Positions 24,988 to 36,044 of a DNA stretch of 64,000 nucleotides are shown in pieces. The stretch lies in NCBI GenBank assembly GCA_030844895.1, contig CM061228.1:36704626-36768625 (forward strand). The letters run 5' to 3'. Source of the stretch: Ambrosia x helenae. Lineage: Eukaryota > Streptophyta > Magnoliopsida > Asterales > Asteraceae. Below the pieces are notes generated by a model that was not told the origin of the DNA, made no database searches, and worked only from the letters and a program-made list of their open reading frames with translations. A program made the position numbers and the translations under genes. The number at the start of each line of letters is the position of its first letter. The first letter of the stretch is position 1.

Positions 24988-26347
24988 TCTTTGAGGTCTA
25001 TTTTAGTCTTAAGTCTTAACTTAATCATATAATTTAGTACAACACGGCCTACAACTCGCACACTTAAGAAGTTTAATTATTTATTATTATTTTTATTATT
25101 TTAACAATCTAATTCTACCATCGTACAAGGAGTGACACTTTACACTTTTTATGATAACTAAGTGTATTTTTATGATAACTAAGTATATGTGTAGTGGTGG
25201 GTTATAGGGGGTTATGGTATTAAAATATTAAAAAGTAATAGAAGGGGTTATGGAAAAAGAGGGTGTAGTGGGAAGGGGGGTTATGGGAGGTTATAAATGA
25301 TTGAGTAATCATTGGTTAATTATTCTATTTCTTATTTAAATAATAATATTAAATACTTTAAATATTCCATTAAATATATAAATATTACAAATACTAAAAA
25401 AATACAAATACTTAAAAAAAAGTTACAAATACTTAAAAAAATTACAAATAGTTAAAAAAAAATATTACAAACCTAGTCTTCGTCGTCGTCTTCTTCTTCT
25501 TCTCCTTCTCCTTCTCCTTCTCCTTCTTCTTCTTCTTCTTGGTTGTGATGAATCGGGCGAATCGCCCATGCTTCCTCAACCAAATCCGCCTTCAACGCGT
25601 TATGTATATCCTTGGAACGCAACATGGAACTGTTTTGGAATCTCTCCTCCTGTGTCGCTTGCGTCCCTTGAACATCTTCTTCTGCTACATAGTTTGGGCA
25701 TATTGTCTTTCCTTCATCTTCAAGTATCATATTATGCATTATGATACAAGCATACATGACCATCATAATCCTTTCTTTTTCCCACATACGACAAGGATTT
25801 CTAATAAAATGCCATCGTGATTGAAGAACGCCAAAAAACCTCTCGACGTCCTTTCTTGCAGACTCATGAACTGTTTTAAAATATTGCATTTTTTCATCTT
25901 GTGTCTGACTAAACGTTTTGACGAACATTGAATACTCCGGATATATACCATCCGCCAAGTAGTATCCATGCTCGTAGTAATTATTATTTGCATAAAACCC
26001 AGCTTTCTGTATTGTCCCGCCAATGTAAGACTCTAGCAATGGCGAATGCTGGAAAGTATTTATGTCGTTCATACACCCGGCAAGACCAAAGAAGGCCGAC
26101 CAAACCCACAGGTCTTGTGAGGCAACTGCTTGTAAAACCAACGTTGGTCCCTTTTGGTCACCGCGTGTATGTTGACCTCGCCATGCGATTGGACAAGCAT
26201 ACCATCGTCATTGACAACAATCTATACTACCAATCATACCGGGTAATCCATGTCTTTCTAAATGCGCTTCGTAAAGTTGTTGAAAGTCGCTCCATGTCGG
26301 GTTTCTCAAGTATCGTTTCCCGTATAATTGGCATATACCTAAAAAAT

Positions 26348-26379
<32 letters not shown>

Positions 26380-26381
<2 letters not shown>

Positions 26382-26793
26382 TTTAGGATCCTGTACAAAG
26401 TACATTTTTTGTGAGAAGTGTGAGAAGGACTAAGAATTGACATGTAGACATCATGTTTTGGATTTAGGAATGATGTTTTAGGTTGTTTTAACTTGAAAAA
26501 CACCAAACACAGCAATCTAAAACACAATACAATGTATTATAGTCATTAAATTTAAAAAAAACAGCTAAAAACACACTACTTAACGCTTAAAACACACTGC
26601 TAATGTTCTTAGCATGGTGTTTTAAGTTTTAAGCCTAAAATACATTGTTTTCGGTTTTTAATTGTTATGTTTGGTGTTTTTATAGGCAAAACAATCCAAA
26701 ACATCACGACTAAGTTCAAAAAATGATGCCTAAGTATCATTTTTTAATACTTTTCACACTTCTCACGAAAAATGTACTTTGTACAGGATCCTG

Positions 26794-26799
<6 letters not shown>
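26380..26799. mobile_element. TA-flanked foldback MITE, copy 2
   Basis: Very similar to 573-978. Terminal inverted repeats GGATCCTGTACAAAGTACAT and its complement are nearly perfect here, extending to GGTTTA at the left and TGACCC at the right. TA microsatellites flank both sides. It lies in the transposase intron of the Harbinger element. Confidence 0.9.
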
Positions 26800-26825
<26 letters not shown>

Positions 26826-27716
26826 GGATTTGGATCATTTGAGAACCACTATTTAGGGAGAGAACCAAAGAACCAAGTGTGAACACAAAAACCCCTCCAC
26901 CAAAAAATAAAAAAAAATAATAAAAAAAATTATATAACCTAAAAAAATAAAAAAAAGTAAAAACACCAAAATGTTTTTTTAGTGTTAATCTTTCTGAAAA
27001 AAATAAAAAAAATACAAAAAAAATAAAAAAAAATAAAAAAATGGCCTTTTTTACGTCATAATTACGTCATATACCGTATGCACATGTGCATTTCACTATT
27101 AGAGCACACTTTTGAATAAATTATCAATTGTTATAATGAAATGATCATTTAAATGGACGTGATATGATATATAAGGTGGAAAAAAATTTATTCAATGATC
27201 TTTAAATAAACGCGAAGTGCATTTCACTATTATAGTTAGGTTTTTTTTCATGGGTTTAGCTTTAGGGTTTAGTTTTTAGGTATGATGGGAATGGGGTTAG
27301 GTTTTTTAGGGTTGTTGGTGAATAAACTTAAAAAAACCCCTATATAAAACTATAAAATAAGATAATTGTACTACATGCACATGTGCATTTCACTATTATA
27401 GTTAAGTTTTTAATGGGTTTAGCTTTAGGGTTTAGTTTTTTGGTATGGTGGAAGAGGGGGTATCTTTTTGGGGGGATGGGATGGAGCGTTTTGGTTTTTG
27501 GGGGGTGTGGGGTTAGCTGCACATGTGCATTTCACAATTGGGGGGGGGGGGGGGGGGGCGGTGTGGGGGATGGGGGGTTTAGGTTTTTAGGGAGTGAGGT
27601 GGGTGGGTTTAGGTTTTTAGGGGGTGAAGGTGGGGTTTTTAGGGTTTTTTTTGTTTGTGTTGACAATGGTTCTCTGGTTCTCTCCCTAAAGTTGGTTCTC
27701 GTATGATCCCTACCCT
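26826..27716. mobile_element. TIR element with internal 150-bp repeats and poly-G
   Basis: Ends are inverted repeats built around GAGAACCA and TTTAGGGAGAGAACCA; the outer bases GGATTTGGATCAT pair with ATGATCCCTACCC. TA repeats flank it, as with the adjacent MITE, and the outermost GG..GATC/GATC..CCC pattern is shared, suggesting related transposition. Inside are spaced repeats carrying GCACATGTGCATTTCAC (near 27080, 27376 and 27519, plus a partial one near 27225) and a run of 19 G at 27540-27558. No protein is encoded. Confidence 0.75.
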
Positions 27717-28192
27717 ATATATATATATATATATCTATACTATATTAATAAGCATATAGGAAGGGCAGAAATGGTCATTTGCCACTTTTAAGAAATGTAC
27801 AAGCCTTAAAAGCATGTACAAGCCCATAATGCAAAGGAAAAAAACAAGGTACATGAATTGAAGGGGAGAACCAAACTCCAAATCACGAGCTTCAATCAGA
27901 GGGTACAAGTCTTACAGCATATGATACAACTCTTAAAGCTTTAAGAAACACAATCCACCTAAAAAAACACAGCCAATAGGGAAGCACTAGAAGGATCATA
28001 ATCCAAACCATACATCCTCACACAAATCATAATCTTGACCATTCATTTTGAAAATCTACAAACCTTTTCCTTCTCTCTTTCACATAAACTCATTTTCATT
28101 TCTTTCTCTATTCTTAAGAAATCTAGGTTTCCTCCTTCACTTCTGTTGAACACAAGCATACACTCTAAGATTTCAGCTTTTACTCATCATCC

Positions 28193-28690
28193 ATGGCGGG
28201 CTTTATGAACCGATTCATACTATCATCACAGGTCATTTTTTTTCCAAAGGATAACAAATCTCCGTTCCCTTTTTTTTTTTTTTTTTTAATTTAGGATATG
28301 TGTTGTTTGAATAATCAGGTAGGCTGTCCGCTACGGTGCTCATTTTGTGCAACTGGAAAAGGAGGCTTATTGAGAAACCTTAAAGGGCATGAGATTGTGG
28401 AGTAGGTTTCGACAAGCGTCGAAGCTAAAGAAGTCTTTTTGATAGTTTTATCATATATGGGTTTTGATTTACTTATGGTTTTTTTTAATTTAGGATATGT
28501 ATGGATCAAAGAGGGAGGCTTCTCAAGAAACCTTACAGGGCATGAGATTGTAGAGCAAGTTTAGACAAACCTTGAAGCTAGATAATTCTTTTTGATATAT
28601 CATATATGGTTTTGATTTACTGTTTTGTTTGTAGGTTTTTGGCAACAGAGGTGTTTAACAATAGGGTTACAAATGTGGTTCATTTTAAAC
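28193..28690 (+). pseudogene. RlmN-like radical-SAM rRNA methyltransferase fragments in Helitron
   Basis: A small exon (28193-28231) ends in codons SSQ. After a GT..AG gap, the next exon at 28319 begins VGCPLRCSFCATGKGG. That joins at the place and phase expected for plastid-type RlmN proteins and includes their CxxxCxxC cluster that binds the 4Fe-4S centre. A TAG replaces the expected codon after HEIVE. A second, diverged copy of the same exon follows (about 28512-28590, GGFSRNLTGHEIVEQV), then a further piece with VFNNRVTNVV near 28650. Known RlmN enzymes methylate 23S rRNA adenosine. Here only an N-terminal part of the radical-SAM core is left, so no activity is expected. The exon order matches a real gene, consistent with genomic capture by the Helitron. 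Confidence 0.8.
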
Positions 28691-29284
28691 GTATTTATTT
28701 CACATTTTCCGAGTCATCTGGTGTATAATGAGTGTGTGGTTTCTTTCATTACCTTGATGAATTAACTTATGATATTAACTCTGTGTTTGCCTTTATTTGT
28801 TCTTTTTCTTTTCGCCAGATGCTCTAAACACCTAAATCCCTAAATTGTTGCTGCCCCGTCTCCCTCAGATCGTTTCATCACCATTGTAACTAATAATGGA
28901 TTTGAATTGCAGAATCAGAGTTGAAGATTGAAGCCTACAAACTCTTTTCATGAGAAAATTAGAGATGCAGTAAATGGATTGACCTTTGGTTTCAAATAAA
29001 GTAATGTATGTTTCCAAGGAGGACAGCTGTAATCATTAACATAAATTTACTATATAATAATCAATATGTTTTTTTAGTGAACATAAGAATTCTTCCTTTA
29101 CCCCTTTATGATAAGAAAAAATGGAATCAATAATAAGTATGTGTGTGACCGTCATAATTAAAAGTTACTATATATTATCCTAATAAGTCTCATTTTAAAG
29201 AGTCAACCTTAATGAAGATGAATATGTTCAAATTTAATTTATAAGTTGACCAACCTAAAATTAACATTATGAAAGAAAGCCAAT

Positions 29285-29293
<9 letters not shown>

Positions 29294-29322
<29 letters not shown>
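29294..29322. repeat. Poly(A) tract, 29 bases
   Basis: An uninterrupted run of A inside the Helitron. It may be the tail of an old retroposed sequence, but nothing upstream was recognised. Confidence 0.6.
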
Positions 29323-29323
<1 letters not shown>

Positions 29324-29690
29324 CATGGTCAGACACTCAGAATGGAATTTCAAAAAAGCAATGCTTATATATTGTGAACAATTCTAATAGTTTATCTTTT
29401 TCCGAGACAAGTTTTTCACTTTTTCTTTATTTTGATGTTAGTTACATAATGGTTCTTGTTTCAAACCTGTCTTAAATATCTCTAGATATTTAACCCATCA
29501 CATTTAAAATAAAATCTAAATTTTGTATCATACTACATTTAATCGTAATACATTAAATTTGAAATATACAACAAAAAGATAAGATTTATAATAACAGGTC
29601 ATACTGATGATTTAACATAAAAAAGTTTTCTTTAACTGATATTTAGGTCAGTTACGTTGGATAAACTATAATAAAAAAAGTTTTTCTACT

Positions 29691-29981
29691 TTTTTTTAAC
29701 GGCAAACAAAGAAATTATATTATCGCCAAACGACAGCCAACAAACTGTAAGCTAAGTTACAATCACCAATCAAACAAACACTCTACACACCAATACAAGT
29801 AACATTAAAGATGCACCAGTCATTCCAGGATAGATTGTGACGTTTAGCACAATTCCGGAACCATAGAAAGCTAAGAATTTTCACCTCTTCAATAAGTCTA
29901 TCGACATTTACTTACGCCTGATTAAACATCACGTTGTTGCGAGTCTTCCAAATAACACAAATTGCGGTCTGCACCACCAAG
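29691..29981 (-). mobile_element. 5'-truncated LINE tail with target duplication
   Basis: A 15-bp duplication AAAAGTTTTTCTACT flanks it (29676-29690 and 29982-29996). The minus strand reads a decayed LINE C-terminus (AICVIWKTRNNVMFN, then a piece with LSWNDWC) and ends in GTTTGCCGTTAAAAAAA. It is a dead-on-arrival copy inside the Helitron. Confidence 0.88.
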
Positions 29982-30520
29982 AAAAGTTTTTCTACTAACT
30001 TGTTATTAACATAGTTTTTTTTTTTTTTTTAACAACATAGGAGTTAATAAGATGTTTGATAATGTGGTAAGTTTCATTACCATATGTTTTTGGTTTAACA
30101 TTGTGCAGTATCCACGAATTTAATAAAAAAATACATGAACATGTTTGTTTATTTTTTTTATTGTTTTCGACATATTCTTTTATATATAAATTGACTTGCC
30201 TTAAAAATCAAATATTTGTTGTGATTGCATATAACTTGGTTTTTAATAATATGCATATAAAATATAGACAAAATAAAGTCAAAGATACATGTAGCTTACT
30301 TGATTTATCTAATGAAATACATACCTATCAGAATTCTATTTTCTTTAATGCATAAGTTACAATTCTAAAATGAGAGTAAATTAGTTTTTCAAATATTTTT
30401 ACACTTTAATACTCTCATCTTAATTGTACTTTAATTTTCGTAACTTACTCCTTATTTTAAGCTAACTATCCTATGATTTTTAAACAACCATAATTTTTTC
30501 ATAGGTTAACACTTTAAAGA

Positions 30521-30846
30521 GTCCTTCACGAGTAGCTCAGTTGGTGAATGGACCAAGGATCTCTCTTGGAGGTCTCAAGTTCGATTCCCACGAAGGACAT
30601 AATGAGAAATGATGAATGACTCATGGCCTATGGTCATGAGTTCGAGTTCTGATCTCCCCAGGTTTTACCAGTTCACTACTGTCGTGCCTTTGGGCGAGTA
30701 TGTGGGCCGGGTTTTCCCTGGAAGCGGGCTGTCGGGCGGTCTAGGTGCTTCGTGCGTTCAGGGTGGGCCAGGCTGTGCCCCTGTCTTTGCCACTGGGGGG
30801 CCGCGTACGAAGTACCCGGCATTGTTTAGTTGGCCGTTAAAAAAAA
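30521..30846 (+). mobile_element. tRNA-derived SINE with target duplication
   Basis: The 13-bp duplication AACACTTTAAAGA flanks it (30508-30520 and 30847-30859). The head has pol III A-box-like TAGCTCAGTTGG and B-box-like AGTTCGATTCCC. The body contains the GGTTTTACCAGTTCACTACT block and ends TTGGCCGTT plus an A run. The body is shared with the SINE at 51512. Confidence 0.92.
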
Positions 30847-31345
30847 AACACTTTAAAGAAATGTTATTATAAAAACGAACATTTTATTATCTTTAATTTA
30901 TGTATAGTATTGCTATTATTTTGTAGTTTAAAAAAATTGATATGTTACATGATTAACAATATATAGAAATGAACAATAACTGAAAACATTTGAAACTAAT
31001 AAAACACGAAACCAAACTAAATCAAATGGAAACTGAATTAACCAAAAGACCAAATCGGCTATCTTTTTTTACCTTTAGTTAACCGAAATTAACCAAAACG
31101 AAACCGAACAATTAATATATTCATATATTCTTAAGCTTTTATATTTCCCTTTCATGTATTTTAACCCCCATTCATGCACTTCAAAGAATTTTTTAGCTAA
31201 TGTTTGGTTTTTGTTATTAACAAAAATGAACTAAATTCTATTAAAAATCAATGACCCTTGTATCAATTGAGACTAAAGTGTACTGAACCACGCACACCTT
31301 TATAAGTGTTTGTGATCCCCGCCGCATCGCGCGGGCACACTGCTA

Positions 31346-31396
<51 letters not shown>

Positions 31397-32236
31397 AACT
31401 ACTAATGTATAAAAAAATATATGTATATTTGTAAATACCGTAGCAGAAATACTCCAAGGTATCGCGTGTGGTTTTCTCCGCCATCTTCAAACACTCGTCA
31501 TTGATATTGTATGTGTTCCCGTATGCGAGTACACGTAAGGCGGAAGTGACCTTTTGAATTGGGGTGAATCCTAAACACCCTCTAGCGTCGGGTTTTTGCT
31601 TAAAGTAGTCATAGGCGGACTCTAAATCTCCGGTGATGCGCAAAAATAATTTTTTACGCATCCGAAATCTTCGTCTAAACAAATCAGGGCCGTAAACCGG
31701 ATTGGCATTGAAATAGTCATTCATCAAACGCTCATTGGCGGCTACACAGTCTCGCTCTATATATTGCCTAGACAATATCGGCCGTGGGGCGGAAGTACTT
31801 ACAAGTTGCACCGCGCTAGACGCTAATTGAACCGCACTCGTAACGGCCTCGTCCTCTTCCGCGCCGTCATCTTTAAAAAACCGATTATATAGATCGACAA
31901 ACGAGTCATCGGAGTGAGGAGGGGACGACATTTTGGTGATTTGTTTGTGTGTGGAATTTGTTTGAGAGTTGAAGGTTGTATGTGTGTAGTGTATATTTGT
32001 ATCGTATGTGTGTGAATTGTATGTGTGAAGGTATGTTTATATATAAGCTGAATTTTTTTTTAAGTTTTCGACCGTTGTTGTTAACGGTAATATTCATCAA
32101 AATCACAACCCACAACGCTCGTTCTCTCCAAAACGAAATCACCCTAAAACGCCTTATAACCGGGGGGTGTTGGGGGGCGTTTTGAAGGCTATAACGCCTT
32201 ATAACTATCCCACTACACATACACTAAGTAGGGAGT

Positions 32237-32735
32237 AAAGGGGCCGAGCTGAACCCGAGCTTGATTAGGCTTGAGCTCGGCTCGTCATGCTCGTTTGAGG
32301 CTCGAGCTTAAGCTCGGCTCGGTTCAAGCCTACTATACTGAGATCGAGCTCGGCTCGAAAGTAAATCCTAAGAGCTCGAGCTTGGCTCGGATCGGCTCGA
32401 GATAATTAAAAAATAATTTTTAAAGGCCCTAAAAACTCAGTTCGAGCTCGCCTCAATAGCTTAAACGAGCAAAAGCTCGGCTCACTAACATTATTAATTA
32501 AAGTTGAATATATTGAAAGGATAAAATTACATACATAAAAAAATAATATAACTTTTGATTGGGCTCGTTTAGGCTCGCGAGCCTAAACAAGATTTGTATA
32601 TAAGGCTCGAGCTCGGGCTCGATAAGTAAATGAGTCATATTTCAGGCTCGAACTCGGGCTCGGGCTCGTTAAGGCTCAGCTCGCCCGGGCTTTTTACCGA
32701 GCCGATCCCGAGTAGCTTTCAAGCCATTACGTGTC
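32237..32735. repeat. GAGCTCG-rich repeat, probably hAT-related
   Basis: About 0.5 kb packed with GAGCTCGGCTCG-type motifs in both orientations, similar in style to the subterminal arrays of the hAT element at 22392. Clear terminal inverted repeats and a target duplication were not found, so limits are approximate. Confidence 0.55.
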
Positions 32736-32951
32736 ATTTAGTCCCCTAACCCTAAGCCAAAAATCCATTCGCGCACACTTATTTGTTAAATTGATTTTGG
32801 AGAATTAGGATTCGCATATAGTTCGTTAATTTGCATCAAGTCTAACTATACAACGTAGGGTTTACTCAAAAATGTTAGAATGGGTCAAAAAAAGGGTGGT
32901 AAAATAAAGGAAAAAAAAAGTTATTAGTTTAAAGTGTGGCCAAATAAGTTA

Positions 32952-33262
32952 GAGCATTCACATTCGGTCCACTAAATGTATGTGAGTGTGCCTATCAAAT
33001 TATATAGGGTGAGTGTAAGTGATTGTGAGTGAAGGAGAGAGAAAATATTTGGTGGAAGCACTGTTCCACCCTAAATATGAAAAGCTACTGTTCACCTCTA
33101 TATATATTTTAATATTTTTGTAAGTAGTTGCGAGTGATGAGAGAGAAAATATAATGATAAAAGTATTATTATTTTAATTAGGAGATAGAAGATTTAGGGG
33201 TGAAGTAGTGATTTTTAGTGTAATTTGATGGATGAGATTTGGTGAAGGGGATGATAATGCTC
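32952..33262. mobile_element. Tourist-like MITE (copy 1)
   Basis: Ends GAGCATTCACATTC and GATAATGCTC are inverted repeats. The target duplication TTA lies on both sides (32949-32951 and 33263-33265), as in PIF/Harbinger MITEs. It is 311 bp with GAGAGAGAAAATAT-type subterminal motifs, and related to 46828-47134. Confidence 0.87.
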
Positions 33263-34185
33263 TTAACACCAGCCAAGACCATTGTTTGTCTTCGTCACTT
33301 ATTTGTTGTCCCCACGATCGCCTCCACATGCCCCCATTAGCCGCTTTGTGATCCGTTTTTTCTTCTAAATAACTCATTCCACCACACGTTCATTTTGGCT
33401 AAACTCAATTTTGATAAGAACTCATTCTGCTTATGACTCGTTTGATCCGCCACCCAACCAGAGCTGCAAGCACTACTAGAAAAATACCCCTTTCTTGACG
33501 CGCATTGCGCGTCATAAAAGGGTGTTTATGACACACAGAAAAGTGTCAAGGAAGAACATGTTAAGAAAGGTTTATGACATGCAGGCGCGTGTCATCTTTT
33601 AATGACACGCGTTTATGACACTCCTTTATGACACGCTTTTTTGACACGCATTTATGACACACTCTTTAATGACACTCTTTCATGACATGCATTTACGACA
33701 CACCTTTATGACACTAATTTTGCGTGTCATGTTTTTTATTACCTAAAAAAAATTCTGCAAAATAACTAATAAATCTGGATTTATATTTATATTTATTATA
33801 ACAAAATCAATAAATTTCAAAATAAAATTGCCTATATTATATATACCACAAAAAATTACAATTAGCATTTGTCGAATCCTACCGCTAGTTACAAAAATAT
33901 TGTGTCAATACATTACATTAGTCTAGACTAAACGTACGGATAACTTGAAAATGAAGGTTGCGGCATAACTAGACCACTCTTTACGAATGGCATTAATATC
34001 CGCATCCGTGTTAGCATCTACTCCTCCCCCTACCTGAGACAACAATTAAATTAATAAGATGAAGGTTAAGGTTCATGATGGTTTTAGTTTCAAGAAAACA
34101 AGGGTGGCTAGAATTTGACTCGACCAACTTACATAACTTATTAAGGACATAGATTTAAAGAGGAAAATTGAGAGTGCTAACACAT

Positions 34186-34270
34186 GGGGTGGTGGCGAGG
34201 TTGGCTAGCGCGTAGGTCTCATAGCAAAGCGAGTGATCCTGAGGTCGAGAGTTCGAGCCTCTCTCACCCC
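34186..34270 (+). tRNA. tRNA-Met (CAT), elongator type, with intron
   Basis: The acceptor GGGGTGG pairs with TCACCCC, and the T arm GAGAG/CTCTC encloses TTCGAGC. The anticodon loop CTCATA carries CAT. A 12-base intron follows the base after the anticodon (about 34224-34235), as is known for plant elongator tRNA-Met genes. The mismatch at the base of the anticodon stem (T opposite T) is also typical of elongator tRNA-Met. The D arm (GCGAGGTTGGCTAGCGC) differs slightly from the common plant form. The A box is weakened but the B box is good. It lies inside the CACTA element, so it was probably captured. Confidence 0.85.
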
Positions 34271-35011
34271 ATTCTTTTTTCAATAAACAATGCCCATGCT
34301 TTATCCTACAATATAATCTAAATTTATCTCCCAATTCAGTTTAAACTTGAACAGAAATTTTTTTAATTTAAAATCTACATTTCCTTTGAAAATTCCGAAT
34401 TCGAGGACGAGATGAACACCCCTAAATAGACCATGTTCGATGAATCTTGAAAAAACAAAAACGGAGCTTGTTGGCTTATGTAAAGTTCGTTCTAGGTTAT
34501 CAATGAATAGGTATAAGCATGGTCACACAACTAAATATAAAGGATATACAGAGAAAGCTTACCCCAAGGAATAAGAGGAAATTCCCATCTTTGTTTAGGA
34601 ACTGAAATGACATACGAGGCAACCTGCGTGAACAACATATAACGCTTGCTAAACACATGATGAAATATAATTGGAAACTTGGCTTAAAAAAGTGCAATAT
34701 GCTGCGAGCCATTTTAAGTACGTGAAGCACACATTTATATATAACGAAATAAACTTTATTGACATCCACAAGATTCTTTATCTGTTTATATATAAAAATC
34801 TATTTATCAAGCAAACCTTTCATAATCATTCATTCCTTAGGTTGTTTCTACATACAAACCCCCTATAGACTCTAGCGTTGACCAAATTTTGACCCATAAC
34901 TACATGAGATGTGCCTTTTTTTACAGCTGATGCATTTTCCTCAGTGCCCTGCGCCTTTTTAAACCACGAGTAGAAATAAATCATGCATATATTTAAATAA
35001 TAATTAGGTAC

Positions 35012-35570
35012 ATGCCAGGATTGATGCAGCCAGGGAATGGGGAGAACTATAAAGTAGTGTTGTTTCCTCTTTTTCATAAAGAAGATCCATGATGTCCATG
35101 CATACTTCAAGATTTAGATGATCCCCAACTGTTGCAACTTCCCTAAACACAGGGAAACAAACGTAATGCGATATAATAACATTAGATAAAGAAATTTAAA
35201 CATGAAACATATGTATCGACACACACTTCAACTGAATAAGTAGGTCTTCAAGGAACCTGAAGACGATATCTGATGTACCAATCTCAAAATTCAGTACCTT
35301 CAAGATGGTAAATAAAGACGTCATGGAAAGGCTATTTTATATATTTATATGTGGTTGTTACATAGATATAGTGTGACAATTTACCTGCATGAAGATCACC
35401 TCCTGCACAAGTTTAATCATCCAATTTAATGAAACCATCTCCTTAAATAAAACCAATGTAAAAGAAACATAAATGTTGCTTACTGCTTCTGCAAAATCTC
35501 TAGTTGTATAATGTTGTTCCTGAATGATCTTGTCTGCCAGATTTCTCAACTTTTTAACGGTTAAGGTACC
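35012..35570 (-). pseudogene. Cyclin-like gene fragment (resembles CYCJ18), four exons
   Basis: Four exon pieces occur in order on minus: 35484 to about 35570 (ends TTRDFAEA), 35385-35402 (EVIFMQ, an 18-nt mini-exon), 35227-35297 (VLNFEIGTSDIVFRF) and 35012-35142 (VATVGDHL..LLYEKEET..LAASIL). All have plausible GT..AG borders and joining phases. The sequence resembles the C-terminal cyclin fold of the single plant cyclin J18 group, as far as I recall it. No start or stop of the gene is present. It is read as a captured genomic segment in the CACTA element, not as a functional cyclin. Confidence 0.65.
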
Positions 35571-35679
35571 CCTTTTTTTAACACACCATGACATTGCTAC
35601 AAAGAAAAACCCTGAGCCCACAATCCCCTGTTTCCATCAAGACCGTTAGATTGGATGAAAACTATCAATGAATTAATCA

Positions 35680-35969
35680 TCCCCAACAATATGTTTAGAT
35701 GAAAACATGATGACCATAAGATTGTACCTGCAACCAATGCTAGTGAATCAGAAGTCCATCTTGCTTTCTTTAATGTTAAAACTGTGCCCAGCCTGCTCAT
35801 GGATTGCGTTTGGATTGATTCGGTTGTTGTGGGTGAGTGCGAGTGGCCGTTAAACAAAGGGGTTCCTTTGCAAAGGGTGAGTAAAGTGGCGCCTCCTACA
35901 CACACTAGCGTCCCTATTACTTTGGCTCTCCCACCATTTGATTTTATGTTTACACTTTCCAACCTAAAT
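35680..35969 (-). pseudogene. WAT1/MtN21-type (EamA) transporter gene fragment
   Basis: The minus frame reads FRLESVNIKS, GTLVCVGGATLLTL and DSLALVAGTILWSS, the typical blocks around the middle membrane helices of plant WAT1-related/nodulin MtN21 proteins, which are membrane transporters of the EamA superfamily. It begins right after a splice acceptor and shows only about 95 codons, with two or three hydrophobic segments. Sequence upstream and downstream belongs to other captured genes. It is not functional alone. Confidence 0.8.
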
Positions 35970-36044
35970 CTGTGTGACATATATATAACAGTAAAACATC
36001 TATATAAAGAGTGACACCACCCGCCCACAATCGTGAAAAAGAAC

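Larger units (their letters stand above)
27734..31346 (+). mobile_element. Helitron, 3.6 kb, non-autonomous, with captured gene pieces
   Basis: The 5' end TCTATACTATATTAATAAGC follows an A. The 3' end shows a short GC hairpin (CCCGC..GCGGG, about 31317-31335), a spacer, then CTAG before T. These are the classic Helitron signatures (5' TC, 3' hairpin plus CTRR, insertion between A and T). No Rep/helicase is present. It contains pieces of an RlmN-like gene, a LINE tail with its own TSD, and a SINE with its own TSD, both inserted later. Insertion was into the TA-rich transposase intron. Confidence 0.9.
25473..31931 (-). pseudogene. PIF/Harbinger transposase (DDE superfamily, ALP1-like), one internal stop
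   Basis: Two exons, 31439-31931 and 25473-26338, join in frame through a GT..AG intron (26339-31438) to 453 codons. Exon 1 has an acidic start and the helical region with LFRRRFRMRK. Exon 2 has the DDE-type nuclease core: first Asp in GMIGSIDCC, second in GCMNDINTF, and the Glu in DVERFFG. A run of Glu, Gly and Asp encoded by CTT/CTC triplets ends the protein. A TGA at 26208-26210 interrupts exon 2 where a tryptophan codon is usual. It is otherwise well preserved, so inactivation looks recent. Host ALP1-like proteins also derive from this family, but the TIRs and TSD show that this is still a transposon. Confidence 0.88.
25183..32224 (-). mobile_element. PIF/Harbinger DNA transposon with nested insertions
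   Basis: Ends are inverted repeats (GTATATGTGTAGTGG at the left; right end complement GTGTATGTGTAGTGG) with the 3-bp target duplication TAA on both sides (25180-25182 and 32225-32227). It encodes a Harbinger transposase on minus. The transposase intron has expanded to 5.1 kb because a MITE, a second TIR element and a Helitron inserted there. Without those the element would be roughly 2 kb. The second Harbinger gene (Myb-like partner) was not seen. Confidence 0.9.

Noticed and set aside
25928..26380. Plus-strand 150-codon frame ending in Ile-Tyr repeats.
   Set aside because: Antisense of the Harbinger transposase exon and a TA microsatellite.
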